Origin: Ancylomarina sp. 16SWW S1-10-2
Lineage (GTDB): Bacteria > Bacteroidota > Bacteroidia > Bacteroidales > Marinifilaceae
Direction of reading: 5' to 3'
DNA: 64,000 nt
Assembly: GCF_009669305.1 (NCBI RefSeq)
Contig: NZ_SADB01000004.1
Span: 154,650 to 218,649 of the forward strand
The notes beneath the pieces are model-generated. The model saw only the letters and a list, made by a program, of their open reading frames with translations. It made no database searches and was not told the origin of the DNA. This document shows, one piece after another, positions 8,333 through 17,372 of the stretch (position 1 is the first letter of the stretch; each line of letters begins with the position of its first letter). The translations under genes and the position numbers were made by a program.

Positions 8333-9487
8333 TCATTTTATATTAATACCATTCTTTACTAAATCCCTCATGAATTTATACTTACAATACTTCGTGTTAC
8401 CATTTACATAATCAATCAATAGAAAGCCTTCTAGTTTGCCTACCTTCTCATATTTGTCTGAATATTCGTGCTCTATTTTATTTATAACTGAACTGTAATC
8501 TAGAATGCTAGTGCAAGTATCACAATTTTCAACAGCATATTCCACTTCCTCAAAAGGGTAGTACGAATACCACGATCCCTTTAGGTAAGAGGAAGAATTA
8601 TCATCAATGGGGCCAAGGCCAATGGAATATCTTTTTGAGTTCATTTCATCAAGATCTTCTGGTTTAACTTGCAAAATAGGGTATACTTTTTTATTATCAA
8701 TATCAATTTTCACAGCAAGTTCACCAAAAGGATTACCATCATTATAAGAAACTATATTTTCAAAAATTGAAGGAGTTATCAAACCTCCTATTAAAGCATT
8801 TTCTATTATTTTTTTAAGTGGATTTGTTGAACGACAAGAGTAAGAGGGATCATTTTGTAATTCTTGATCATTTTTAATTCGGTTAAATAATCCATAATAG
8901 TGTCGAAACATGACATGAACCTTATGGCTTAATGTATCCTTTGATAGAAACAAGTTAGGAAAATCATTTTTCTTAATATGATAAGACAATTCATATGCTA
9001 ATTTAAAGAAACCACTATCTTGTACAGGTATATTAAAAGAAGAAGCTGCCTTTTGGTCTTCTATATACTTTTGGTAATAATAATTCCGCTCTGTTTTATT
9101 TAGTTTGGATTGTCGCTCGTTTTTTAGCCTATCATATCCCTTTACAAATGAGTTCCACTTTCTGGTTCTTTTCCGTAAATCAGCAAATATTGGCTTCTCA
9201 AAATATTTTAGCTCATAGCCCTTTAAAACAAGCTGTTTAGCAGACTTAAATGCTGAGTTGAAATCTTTAGTTTTAATTGCACAAATGCATGCATTATGAA
9301 CATTTTTGTAGGAAATGTTTGGATATATTTTAAAAAGAGAGTCATAAGTTTTAAGAGCTGAAGAAAACTTGTAACTCCTTATTTGATTTTCAACATCTGT
9401 TATGTTATGAAAGTAAGGAATATAGTCCTGCGCATTTACAACTGTTACAAAACAACTAAAAAACAGAAAAAATAAATGTTTTCTCAT
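8333..9487 (-). CDS. Secreted protein of unknown function in a cassette-like unit
   Basis: I start at ATG 9487, which gives 384 residues and places a signal peptide at the N-terminus (MRKHLFFLFFSCFVTVVNAQ). An in-frame TTG lies 13 codons upstream but would bury the signal. Residues about 25-110 look like TPR-type helices (ALKTYDSLFKIYP, AFKSAKQLVLKGYELKYFEKP), a pattern often seen in Bacteroidota periplasmic proteins. The C-terminal half has no recognised domain and ends with a paired cysteine segment (NCDTCTS) and a basic tail. The gene is bounded by GCCTAAC/GTTAGGC sites on both sides. Function is unknown. Confidence 0.7.
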   Translation of the reverse strand: MRKHLFFLFFSCFVTVVNAQDYIPYFHNITDVENQIRSYKFSSALKTYDSLFKIYPNISYKNVHNACICAIKTKDFNSAFKSAKQLVLKGYELKYFEKPIFADLRKRTRKWNSFVKGYDRLKNERQSKLNKTERNYYYQKYIEDQKAASSFNIPVQDSGFFKLAYELSYHIKKNDFPNLFLSKDTLSHKVHVMFRHYYGLFNRIKNDQELQNDPSYSCRSTNPLKKIIENALIGGLITPSIFENIVSYNDGNPFGELAVKIDIDNKKVYPILQVKPEDLDEMNSKRYSIGLGPIDDNSSSYLKGSWYSYYPFEEVEYAVENCDTCTSILDYSSVINKIEHEYSDKYEKVGKLEGFLLIDYVNGNTKYCKYKFMRDLVKNGINIK

Positions 9488-9603
9488 TTGGGGTGAAATT
9501 TTAAATTGGTAATATTCAGACTTCAACAGCCATGTGGTTTTAAGTTCAAATTGAACTTTATCTTTCTAAATAAACTTCTATCGAAAATGTTCATTAATAT
9601 GTT

Positions 9604-9610
9604 GCCTAAC
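9604..9610 (-). other. GTTAGGC core-like site upstream of the 8333-9487 gene
   Basis: On the minus strand GTTAGGC fits the integron R' core GTTRRRY, 117 bases before the start codon. With the matching GCCTAAC after the stop, it would define the left boundary of a cassette cut between G and TT. No integrase gene is in the window. Confidence 0.4.
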
Positions 9611-9663
9611 TTGTTAGAATGTGCACTGGTGCACTTATTTCTACTTTATCTAGTTTAAAGGTT

Positions 9664-9701
9664 CACAATACACTCCTATATGGGCGGTATTGTGCCTCTT
9701 T
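9664..9701 (+). terminator. Terminator-like hairpin in the 480-base gap before cbpM
   Basis: An 8-bp stem, CACAATAC with GTATTGTG, encloses a 15-base loop and is followed by CCTCTTTTT. No gene on the plus strand needs it, so it may be left over from a lost gene. No coding sequence is recognised in 9488-9968. Confidence 0.4.
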
Positions 9702-9968
9702 TTAACAAAACTAAGCTAAAGTGTCAATTAAAAACTAATATTCATATTGTTAATTTAATCATTCCAAAATATGATCATATTAATGGAATTTTTAATTTGA
9801 TAAGAGGATAGGCTGATTTTTGGGTCATGAAATAAAATGTTTTATTCAGGAATAGGTAATACTGGGAATTCGTACAAATACCAAAACCTCGTTGTAAAAG
9901 TCAGGAATCCATTTACTACCATTAACTGTAATTACAGAAGATATAGATTGCGATACAAAAAAATAGAT

Positions 9969-10262
9969 TTAGTCTTCTTCAAAAAGTCTTAATCTGTTTT
10001 TCAGAGCACTTAATTCTTCTCTTAATTCCTTTTCTTTCTCCAGAAGATTAAATATGACATCTATTCCTTCTATGTTAACATTTAACTCGTTATGCAGACG
10101 AATCATTTTTTCAAGCTCACTTATTTGGTCCTGATCTATGAATTGATCTTGTTCAATAATTACAATTTGAATAAGTCCTGTTTTGCGCAAAGCATCAATA
10201 AACGAAAATTCAATCTCGTAGTGTGAACAAAGAGTTGTTATTGCTATTAAATTGTTTTCCAT
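9969..10262 (-). CDS. cbpM: Chaperone modulator CbpM
   Basis: This 97-residue protein consists of a MerR-like helix-turn-helix region (SHYEIEFSFIDALRKTGLIQI, then DQISELEKMIRLHNELNVNIEGIDVI) followed by a C-terminal coiled coil (LLEKEKELREELSALKNRL). This is the standard layout of CbpM, which binds the J-domain protein CbpA and restrains its stimulation of DnaK. Its start lies one base after the stop of the cbpA-like gene, the usual cbpA-cbpM order. Confidence 0.85.
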   Translation of the reverse strand: MENNLIAITTLCSHYEIEFSFIDALRKTGLIQIVIIEQDQFIDQDQISELEKMIRLHNELNVNIEGIDVIFNLLEKEKELREELSALKNRLRLFEED

Positions 10263-10263
10263 G

Positions 10264-11142
10264 TTACCCTAGTTTTTGTAATTCTTTGAATAGCTCCTTT
10301 TCTTTTTCTCTCAAATGTGTTGGCGTCTTTATATGGTAGGTGATTATGAGATCACCAAACGCGTCTTTTTTCTTATAAACGGGAAAGCCCTTTCCTTTCA
10401 ATTTTACTTTCGTTTCATTTTGAGTTTCAGGTGCAATTTTAAGTTTTACTTTGCCATTAAAGGTGTCTACCATTATTTCTTCACCCAAAAGAGAAGTGTA
10501 TAGGTCTATATTAACATTTGAATATAGATTATTGCCATCCCGCTTAAATTGTGTCTGATTGTTAATGATGAACTTAATATAAAGATCGCCATCGGGACCA
10601 CCATTCAAACCTTCTCCGCCTTTACCCTTTATTTTGATTACCTGATCATTCTCTACGCCTGCGGGTATGGTGAGTCGTATTTTGGTGTTGTTGACAGTTA
10701 ATAGTTGTTTATGAGTTGTGTAAGCATCTTTTAAATCCAAATGCAACTCGGCATGGTAATCTTGGCCTTTAAATTTTGTGTAATGACTTTGTCTAGAAGA
10801 TGCTCTTCCTCCAAACATAGATTCGAAGAAATCAGAATATTCTCGATCAGAAAAATCTTGCTGTCTCGATCTATTCTGAGATTGATATTGTTGTTGAGCT
10901 TTTTCAGATTCTTCGCCACGTTTCCAGTCCTCACCGTATTTGTCGTATTTTTTTCGATTTTCAGGATCACTTAAAACTTGATTTGCTTCATTTATCTCCT
11001 TGAATTTTAATTCAGCTTTCTTGTTGTCTGGGTTTAAATCAGGATGATATTTGCGGGCGAGTTTTCGATAGGAGGCTTTAATCTCTTTCTCCGTTGCAGT
11101 TTTTGAAACGCCCAAAATTTTATAATAATTTATAAATGCCAT
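10264..11142 (-). CDS. cbpA: CbpA-type DnaJ-family co-chaperone
   Basis: This 292-residue protein has an N-terminal J domain (residues 5-70, [19 protein letters not shown]) with the HPD tripeptide at 33-35, which stimulates DnaK ATP hydrolysis. A Gln/Ser-rich linker follows, then the two DnaJ C-terminal beta domains (from about residue 125: [17 protein letters not shown], and [11 protein letters not shown]). There is no CxxCxGxG zinc finger, which separates CbpA-type (class B) proteins from DnaJ. It is co-transcribed with cbpM. Confidence 0.92.
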   Translation of the reverse strand: MAFINYYKILGVSKTATEKEIKASYRKLARKYHPDLNPDNKKAELKFKEINEANQVLSDPENRKKYDKYGEDWKRGEESEKAQQQYQSQNRSRQQDFSDREYSDFFESMFGGRASSRQSHYTKFKGQDYHAELHLDLKDAYTTHKQLLTVNNTKIRLTIPAGVENDQVIKIKGKGGEGLNGGPDGDLYIKFIINNQTQFKRDGNNLYSNVNIDLYTSLLGEEIMVDTFNGKVKLKIAPETQNETKVKLKGKGFPVYKKKDAFGDLIITYHIKTPTHLREKEKELFKELQKLG

Positions 11143-11220
11143 TTTTTAGGTTTTTTTAGTTGGCTGTTGAGTAAAGTTACTATTTTTAGCTTTTATTTGA
11201 CTCTTTGGACTGATTAATAA

Positions 11221-11269
11221 ATTGACCAAGTCCACTAAATATTTACATCTTGAATCCATAGTGGTCAAT
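11221..11269. promoter_or_regulatory. Inverted repeat between the divergent cbpA and DUF2179 genes
   Basis: ATTGACCA (11221-11228) and TGGTCAAT (11262-11269) are exact 8-bp arms. An inner CCACTA/TAGTGG pair also matches. Its place between two divergent starts suggests an operator, possibly for stress control of the chaperone pair. The regulator is not identifiable. Confidence 0.4.
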
Positions 11270-11308
11270 TAATTATAAATTACACATAAAAATCTTACAC
11301 CCAGAAGT

Positions 11309-11872
11309 ATGGATTCAATCTATTTTGACTATATAATACTGCCATTATTGATTTTCATGGCCCGTATATGTGATGTGTCGCTTGACACGATACGTGTGAT
11401 TATGGTTTCCAAGGGATATCGCAAGTATGCGCCCTATATTGGTTTCGTTCAAGTCCTGATTTGGATTGTTACGATTACTCGAATCATGGAAAATCTTGAT
11501 AATTGGTTAACGTATGTTGCTTATGCAGCCGGATTTGGTATGGGTACTTATATTGGAATGCGTATTGAAGAGAAAATAGCAATGGGATATGAACTTTTGC
11601 GAATTATTACTCGATCTGAGGTGGATGAACTTGTAAGTGTATTGCGCCAAAAAGGATATTCAGTCACCAGTGTTGTAGGTGAAGGGAGGGATGGCGAAGT
11701 AGGTATCGTTTTCATGATTTTGAAAAGGAAAGTGACGCGCGAAGTCATTGAGATTGTAAATAAGTATAATCCCAAAGCATATTATACAATAGAAGACATA
11801 CGATTTGTTGCCGATCCTGAATATTTGCCGCCTGCAAAAAGACATATGTGGTCAAAAACTCAGTATAAATAA
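11309..11872 (+). CDS. DUF2179/DUF5698 (UPF0316) membrane protein
   Basis: This 187-residue protein has three N-terminal transmembrane segments (about residues 8-20, 42-60 and 66-84) with the conserved opening MARICDVSLDTIRVI. A soluble domain starting near residue 93 (LRIITRSEVDELVSVLRQKGY) matches DUF2179, a small alpha/beta domain thought to bind a nucleotide or ligand. The family is a conserved inner-membrane protein of unknown function; homologs are often annotated UPF0316. It is transcribed alone, divergent from cbpA. Confidence 0.85.
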   Translation: MDSIYFDYIILPLLIFMARICDVSLDTIRVIMVSKGYRKYAPYIGFVQVLIWIVTITRIMENLDNWLTYVAYAAGFGMGTYIGMRIEEKIAMGYELLRIITRSEVDELVSVLRQKGYSVTSVVGEGRDGEVGIVFMILKRKVTREVIEIVNKYNPKAYYTIEDIRFVADPEYLPPAKRHMWSKTQYK

Positions 11873-12073
11873 GTCATGTTAAATCTAATAAACGGCAAAC
11901 CGATTTGCAGATAAATGTGAACCTACTTAGTTAATGTGGTGTTGTTGATAGTTTCCTTTATTGATGGTGCTGTTATGTCATGATACTTGCTAATACCTAT
12001 GGCTTTTATTCGCTGATGGCTGAGTCTTCTTTATAACATTAAACCTCTTCTATATTTCTAAAATTAAAGCAGC

Positions 12074-12535
12074 TTAGGAAATAATTTTGATGCCTTTTTC
12101 CTTTAATGAAGAAATAACATTTTCGTAATTTTCTGGCACAAATCCAACGGCTGCTTTTCTATCTTTTATGTGTACAAATATCACTTGTGGATTTTCTTTT
12201 CTATTTAATCCTGTAGGAAAGTGATATTTAAATCGATTAGTTCCCCAAAAGTTTCTGTTTTTATCAATGCTCTTATCCCAAATTTGCGCTTTTACATAAT
12301 CTATATCTGACAGGTCAATTGCGTTTTTTAAATAAAACCCAATGAACATTCTCATAATATAAAATGCGATTACTAGACCTATTATTGATGATGCAATAGA
12401 TATAAGACTTCCTTTTGAATATATAAAATTGAATGCTAATGTTGAGCTGAAAATGATTATGAATAAGACAAATATCCCATTCTTAAATTTTATCTGATTA
12501 TCATCAATTTCAAATGTTTTGTCTTTGTAATTCAT
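12074..12535 (-). CDS. Hypothetical two-helix membrane protein
   Basis: This 153-residue protein has a short cytoplasmic lead (KTFEIDDNQIKFKNG), two transmembrane helices (about 21-38 and 42-68) and a C-terminal soluble domain ending in NVISSLKEKGIKIIS. The layout resembles the membrane-anchored PH-like proteins of Bacteroidota and is similar in plan to the 137-residue gene at 24966, though sequence similarity is not obvious. No function can be assigned. Confidence 0.6.
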   Translation of the reverse strand: MNYKDKTFEIDDNQIKFKNGIFVLFIIIFSSTLAFNFIYSKGSLISIASSIIGLVIAFYIMRMFIGFYLKNAIDLSDIDYVKAQIWDKSIDKNRNFWGTNRFKYHFPTGLNRKENPQVIFVHIKDRKAAVGFVPENYENVISSLKEKGIKIIS

Positions 12536-13032
12536 CCTTTTCAGTTTTTATTGGCTTTACCTTTAGCTTGCAAGTAAGGTTAGTCCTCGTTTCTTTGGGA
12601 TTTTTCACCTTTATTGATGTGGAAACTTAATTAGATTCTCTGAAATTACGATTCTTTTATTTTTAGATCAATCTTGTTCTAAATGATTTTAACAATTGGG
12701 CTTTCCGCCCAAACCCGACATCATTTCTTGTCTTGAAACAAGAAACGAAGCAAAGAAATTCAAGGCTACTTTTTAAATGTTTTTTTTATTTGCCTCAGAC
12801 TTAAGTACGACTAGGTGATTTTCGAACAAGTTCTCAACTTCCTAGTCTTTCTAAAGCCTTCGTTAAACAAAAATCATTTAAAAAAATGCCAGCTCTTAAG
12901 GCGTCTAAAAAAAACATTTCCATCATTTGAATATTAGTATTAACTGGCATCATATCAAAACACTAGAGTTGTAATGAAAACTTTTAAGACGCTATTGTTT
13001 TTAGATGTGTGATTCTATTGGTTTTTCATCAA
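12536..13032. other. Intergenic region with inverted repeats, no gene
   Basis: About 500 bases downstream of the Ehr-type operon. It contains GACTAGG...CCTAGTC near 12810-12850, ATGCCAG...CTGGCAT near 12885-12950, and the hairpin CTTGTCTTGAAACAAG near 12730. The last is followed by GAAACGAAGCAAAGAAAT, which resembles a dispersed Bacteroidota intergenic element as I remember it. No open frame is convincing. Confidence 0.4.
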
Positions 13033-13776
13033 TTATCGTGTTAAATCTAAAAGAGCATTAACAATTGTAAGCGGATGTGTTGGGTTACCTGCTATATATA
13101 AATCTATTTTATATTTATCTAAAAAGCTTCGATTTAAAGCAGGACTTCCAGCAAAAACACCACCGCTGATAGCATCAACACCAGCAAGAATAATGATTTT
13201 AGGTGAGGGAATTGCATCGTAGCAAATTTGTAAAGGTTCAGCCATATTTTCGGTAATAGGACCTGTAATTACAATCCCATCGGCATGACGAGGCGATGCT
13301 ACAAATTCAATTCCATAACGCCCCATATCGAAGTTCGCATTTCCACTTGCTCCCAATTCATTTTCGCAGGAATTATCGCCACCTGCCGATACTGCTCGTA
13401 ACTTGAGTGACTTTGAGAAGGTTTTTTTTATGTCTTTTCTGATTTTATCCTTATCAAAAAGAATGGGATGGTTTTCACCTTCTTTTACGATTAAATTCTC
13501 GCGAATATTAGAAGAGATTTTATAGTCTTGTGTAAATTTTATTTTTTCAGGAAAAGCAAAAGCACACTCCCCACAAAATGCACATTTACCTAGGTCAATA
13601 CGAACAGGATTAGAAGAAATAGCTCCGAGCGGACAAATATCAACCAAGGCTTGTTCATCAACTTTAACGGTCGATATTTCAGGTCTACCTCTGTATGGTG
13701 CTCTAAGGTTTACATTTCTTAAATCAGGAATATATTGTTTCCCGTTATGGGCTATTACTTTAACTTCGTTTAGCAT
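13033..13776 (-). CDS. NuoB/HyfI-like small subunit with N-terminal ferredoxin domain, N2 ligands mostly lost
   Basis: This 247-residue protein fuses a ferredoxin-like region to a NuoB/HycG fold. The N-terminal part keeps one full [4Fe-4S] site: C48 (DICPLGAI) with C65, C68 and C71 (KCAFCGEC). The NuoB-like part is clear from the conserved segment SPRHADGIVITGPITENM. Of the four N2-cluster cysteines only one remains: the GSCNGC-type motif reads GGDNSCENE (D134, C137), the third ligand in GxCAxSGG is D201 (GVDAISGGVF), and the fourth in GCPP is N231 (GNPT). It is the last gene of the six-gene operon, 10 bases after the large subunit. It cannot bind a standard N2 cluster. Confidence 0.85.
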   Translation of the reverse strand: MLNEVKVIAHNGKQYIPDLRNVNLRAPYRGRPEISTVKVDEQALVDICPLGAISSNPVRIDLGKCAFCGECAFAFPEKIKFTQDYKISSNIRENLIVKEGENHPILFDKDKIRKDIKKTFSKSLKLRAVSAGGDNSCENELGASGNANFDMGRYGIEFVASPRHADGIVITGPITENMAEPLQICYDAIPSPKIIILAGVDAISGGVFAGSPALNRSFLDKYKIDLYIAGNPTHPLTIVNALLDLTR

Positions 13777-13786
13777 GCTTTAAATT

Positions 13787-15313
13787 TTATAAGTCGTGTC
13801 CGCAATAACTTAAATTATAACTTTTATTGTTGATAGGGAAATCGGATATTTCAACATTTCTTAAGGATAATTCTAGGGCTTTCCAGTTGTGTAAGGAAGG
13901 ATCTGTTATTTTATAATGCTCCAAATTACCTTCTTCATTTGTAATGGCACAATGGCAAACTTCGCCTCGCCATGCTTCATTTATAGAGATGGCTAGTTTA
14001 TTGGTTTGTAGAGTTAAGTTGTAGTTTGGCTTCTCTGTTTTCGAAGCCTCAAATTGATAATTGTCCATTAAATTTCGTATCCAGGCAATTGATCTTGCTA
14101 TTTCTTTTTTCTTCAATAAAAAACGTGCGAAAACATCGCCTTTTTCTGCTGTAATTGTTTTATAAGGGTATTTTTGATAAGCAAAATTTGGATGTGAAAC
14201 CCTTATGTCTCGTTCTATTTGAGACATTCGAGCAGATACGCCTACGGTACCAATCAAGCGTGCTTGTTTTTGACTTACTGTACCAACAAAATCGAAACGG
14301 TTTTGAATACTTGGCAAATGATAGGTTACATAGGCCATTTCGTTAAATTGTTTTTCGAATTTCAATAAGACTTCAAGTAGTTCTTTTTTAAATTCTTCGG
14401 TAAATGGGAGATGTGTTCCACCCAAGCGGATTAAACTTTTCCCAAACCGATTCCCACACCAAAATTGCGTAAAATTGATAATTAAGGTTCGTAAAATCGC
14501 GAAAACATTGGATCCAAGATGGTAAGCAGCATCCGTACAGAGTGCACCAATATCGCCGGTATGAATCGCTATTCGTTCTAATTCCAAAGCCAATGCACGT
14601 TCTATTTGTGTTTGTTCGGAAACCTGTTTGTCGGCAAGAGCTTCCATGGTTTGTACAAATGTACTTGTATGTCCAATAACTGTATCGCCTGCAATATTTT
14701 CGGCTAATATATTGCGTTGTAAGTTGTGTTTTTTATCTAAAAAAAGTTGTTCGACACCTCTATGTTGCCAGCCAAATTGAATTTCGAGATGCAACACATT
14801 TTCGCCATTGCAGATAAAACGGAAATGTCCGGGTTCTATTATGCCTGCATGAATTGGTCCAACACCAACTTCGTGTAATTCTTCGCTTTGTATGGCGTAA
14901 AATGGATAATTGCTAATTTGTGATTTTTTATTGGCACGATTGTGTGCAAACCGAACAGGTTTTAGCCAAGGGTGGTTTAAGAAATCAACACCAAAATTCT
15001 CATGTATTTCACTTTCAAAAATATGTAAAGCAAAAATGGTTTCGCTTAGGGATTTTAATTCCTGTTTTTCTGATGATTTAAGAAAATGGGATAGTAGAAT
15101 GATATCGTGATTTTCATCATCGGCAACAGCCATTATAAATTGTAACCCCTTGTCTTTTTTGTATGCAAAATAAGTAAGGCAATGCTTACTTTCTTGCTCA
15201 AAGAGCTTTATGCTTAGGTCGAAAAATGCATGATATGATAAGGCTGTAATCTTATTTAAATCAATAGATTGATTGTTCCTGATTCGTGATATGTTTTCTA
15301 ATTCAATCATCAT
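13787..15313 (-). CDS. NuoCD/HyfG-like large subunit lacking nickel ligands (Ehr-type)
   Basis: This 508-residue protein fuses a NuoC-like domain (residues 1-125, FESEIHENFGVDFLNHPW) to a NuoD/HycE-like domain (from about 145, VGPIHAGIIEPGHFRF and WQHRGVEQL). In group 4 NiFe hydrogenases the next motif is CGIC; here the position reads AENIAGDTVIGH (residues 204-215) with no cysteine. The C-terminal DPCxxC motif is replaced by DPSLHNW (471-477), and the chain ends NLSYCGHDL. It therefore cannot bind a NiFe centre and belongs with the energy-converting hydrogenase-related (Ehr) complexes. It starts 2 bases after the HyfF-like gene. Confidence 0.9.
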   Translation of the reverse strand: MMIELENISRIRNNQSIDLNKITALSYHAFFDLSIKLFEQESKHCLTYFAYKKDKGLQFIMAVADDENHDIILLSHFLKSSEKQELKSLSETIFALHIFESEIHENFGVDFLNHPWLKPVRFAHNRANKKSQISNYPFYAIQSEELHEVGVGPIHAGIIEPGHFRFICNGENVLHLEIQFGWQHRGVEQLFLDKKHNLQRNILAENIAGDTVIGHTSTFVQTMEALADKQVSEQTQIERALALELERIAIHTGDIGALCTDAAYHLGSNVFAILRTLIINFTQFWCGNRFGKSLIRLGGTHLPFTEEFKKELLEVLLKFEKQFNEMAYVTYHLPSIQNRFDFVGTVSQKQARLIGTVGVSARMSQIERDIRVSHPNFAYQKYPYKTITAEKGDVFARFLLKKKEIARSIAWIRNLMDNYQFEASKTEKPNYNLTLQTNKLAISINEAWRGEVCHCAITNEEGNLEHYKITDPSLHNWKALELSLRNVEISDFPINNKSYNLSYCGHDL

Positions 15314-15315
15314 TT

Positions 15316-16740
15316 CTAATTTAAAATTGCGATAGCTGCATGAATCAAATCGGTGAAAAATAAAGGTGGATTTACACCTAGGTAAATGACCAATCCGAAT
15401 AATATGAACTGAGAAATGTTCTCATAAGGATTTATTTGTGCTTCCTTATTCAATAAATCATCAGCAACATCAGCGTATAACAGATGAGCAAAACGTTTAA
15501 TAATGATATAAATAATTATACTAAGGAGAATAAGTACAAGAATTGCGATTAAATAATTCTTGAAAAATAGGGCTTTAAAAACCAATAACTCGCTGACAAA
15601 CAAACCTGATGGAGGAATTGCCAAGATTGAAATGACACCTAATAAAAGAGCAATAGCTCCTAATGGGTTTATTTTAAAGTAATTACCCGTATCTTTTATC
15701 CATATCGATTTAAAATGATTACGAATAGCACCCAATTGAAAAAACATACCTGCTTTTACAAATGAATGGAAAATAAGATGCAAAATAGCTGCATAAACAC
15801 CCACACCACCAATTGCTAATCCAATGGTAACAATTCCCATATGTTCCATCGATGAGAATGCTAACAGACGTTTAAACCGCCTAACTCGAGTTAATTGAAT
15901 GGTTGCAATAAGAATTGAAAGAACACCAACAAGCATTAAAACATGTTGTGCCCAGATTAAAGTTGTTGTTTGAGCAACGATTAGGTACATTCTGTAAATA
16001 CCAACAAAGCCTACATTAACTAAGGCTGTTGACATTAGCGCATTTACAGGCGTAGCAGCTATTGTTTTTGCATCAATAGCAACGGCGTATAATGGGAAAA
16101 TACTTATTTTCACAGATAAACCTGTGAGGATTAAAACAAAAGCTATTTTCACCCAAAGGATATCCATATTTTGAGCTGCTTGAATCAAGTTGGTGAAATT
16201 TAGATTGTTAACACCATTTTGGCTAGCAACAATACTTAAAAATAAAATGCCAATAAAAGCAATAGCTAAACCTACCGATGAAATAAATAAATACTTCCAG
16301 GTGGCTTCCAATGCATCTTTTGTACGAGAGTGGAATATTAATATTGAAACAAATAAACTTGTTGCTTCTATGCATACCCACAATAGGGCTAAATTCTCAG
16401 CAAAATAGGCACTAATCATTGCAGTTATAAATAGAATTAGTGTAGAATAGTACTGCGCTTTCTGTTTTAAATTATTAGACTTCCTTTTTAGATATAAATA
16501 GCTATGATAGAAAGAAAATAGACTTAAAAGACTTAAAACAGCAGTCAGTAAAACACCTAGAGCATCAAATTTATAGTAGATGCTATCGAACTGATTAATA
16601 TGTATGTACGAATAAATAGTTAAAGCAAATAAGGCTATTGAAAACAGACTTACTGAAAAGTAGTTCACTAATTTGTTTCTGCTAATAAAGATTGAAATAC
16701 TTAAAAACAGAGCAAAAATTATAAATATAAAAATCATCAT
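15316..16740 (-). CDS. HyfF/NuoN-like proton-conducting membrane subunit
   Basis: I start at ATG 16740, one base after the upstream stop, giving 474 residues; an upstream in-frame start at 16797 would overlap the previous gene. About 13-14 transmembrane helices are predicted by eye. The antiporter family core is visible in MISAYFAENLALLWVCIEAT (key Glu in TM5), KISIFPLYAVAIDAK (TM7 Lys region) and LLAFSSMEHMGIVTIGLAIGG. It is homologous to the Mrp-type antiporter subunits NuoL/M/N that move ions in complex I and hydrogenase-4. It forms part of the membrane arm with the HyfB-, HyfC- and HyfE-like proteins. Confidence 0.9.
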   Translation of the reverse strand: MMIFIFIIFALFLSISIFISRNKLVNYFSVSLFSIALFALTIYSYIHINQFDSIYYKFDALGVLLTAVLSLLSLFSFYHSYLYLKRKSNNLKQKAQYYSTLILFITAMISAYFAENLALLWVCIEATSLFVSILIFHSRTKDALEATWKYLFISSVGLAIAFIGILFLSIVASQNGVNNLNFTNLIQAAQNMDILWVKIAFVLILTGLSVKISIFPLYAVAIDAKTIAATPVNALMSTALVNVGFVGIYRMYLIVAQTTTLIWAQHVLMLVGVLSILIATIQLTRVRRFKRLLAFSSMEHMGIVTIGLAIGGVGVYAAILHLIFHSFVKAGMFFQLGAIRNHFKSIWIKDTGNYFKINPLGAIALLLGVISILAIPPSGLFVSELLVFKALFFKNYLIAILVLILLSIIIYIIIKRFAHLLYADVADDLLNKEAQINPYENISQFILFGLVIYLGVNPPLFFTDLIHAAIAILN

Positions 16741-16741
16741 A

Positions 16742-17371
16742 TTAATCTTTAAGACTAGATAGTTGGTCAATTTTGGTGCTTTCGAAAGCATCACCAATTC
16801 GGTTAATAAATACGCCTAATACCAATACACCCATAAGCACATCGAGTAGTATGGCTAAATTCACCATCATTGGCATAACGCTTCCCACGGCAAGTGATAA
16901 TAAGAATGTTCCATTCTCGATGATGAGATAACCAACAACGTGTGAGAAAATATTTTTGTGTATAATAATAAAATAGATACCAAAAATAATTGAAGCAAAA
17001 GCGACAGTAAAATACTTGGTATGTATTTGATTACTATTTAAAAAGTTGCTTAAGAAGAAGCTAAATATGAGACTTAATACCACAACAATTATTGAGAAGA
17101 AGACAGGAACAGAAGTCTCTTGTATTCTTTTAAGTTGATTGTGCTTTCTAACCTTATTTAGAAACCAGGGAACAATTAAGGACTTAACTAAAATGGTTTC
17201 GGTAAGAATAAATATAAAATCGAAAATCTCTATTTTATGCAAACTGAAAAAGACTATTCCAAAAAGCATAAAACCTTGCATACACAAGAGCCACACAAAT
17301 TTCTTTACCCGTTCCGATAGAGCAAAATAAATTAAGGTTATGGCGTATAGAATAATGAATAAGTATGTCAT
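16742..17371 (-). CDS. HyfE-like small membrane subunit
   Basis: This 209-residue protein has about six transmembrane helices. It carries the HyfE/NuoK-like end VVGYLIIENGTFLLSLAV, where a glutamate sits inside a helix, and VLLDVLMGVLVLGVFINRI near the C-terminus. In hydrogenase-4 complexes HyfE occupies the NuoK-like position between the antiporters and HyfC. Gaps to both neighbours are a single base. Confidence 0.88.
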   Translation of the reverse strand: MTYLFIILYAITLIYFALSERVKKFVWLLCMQGFMLFGIVFFSLHKIEIFDFIFILTETILVKSLIVPWFLNKVRKHNQLKRIQETSVPVFFSIIVVVLSLIFSFFLSNFLNSNQIHTKYFTVAFASIIFGIYFIIIHKNIFSHVVGYLIIENGTFLLSLAVGSVMPMMVNLAILLDVLMGVLVLGVFINRIGDAFESTKIDQLSSLKD

Positions 17372-17372
17372 T

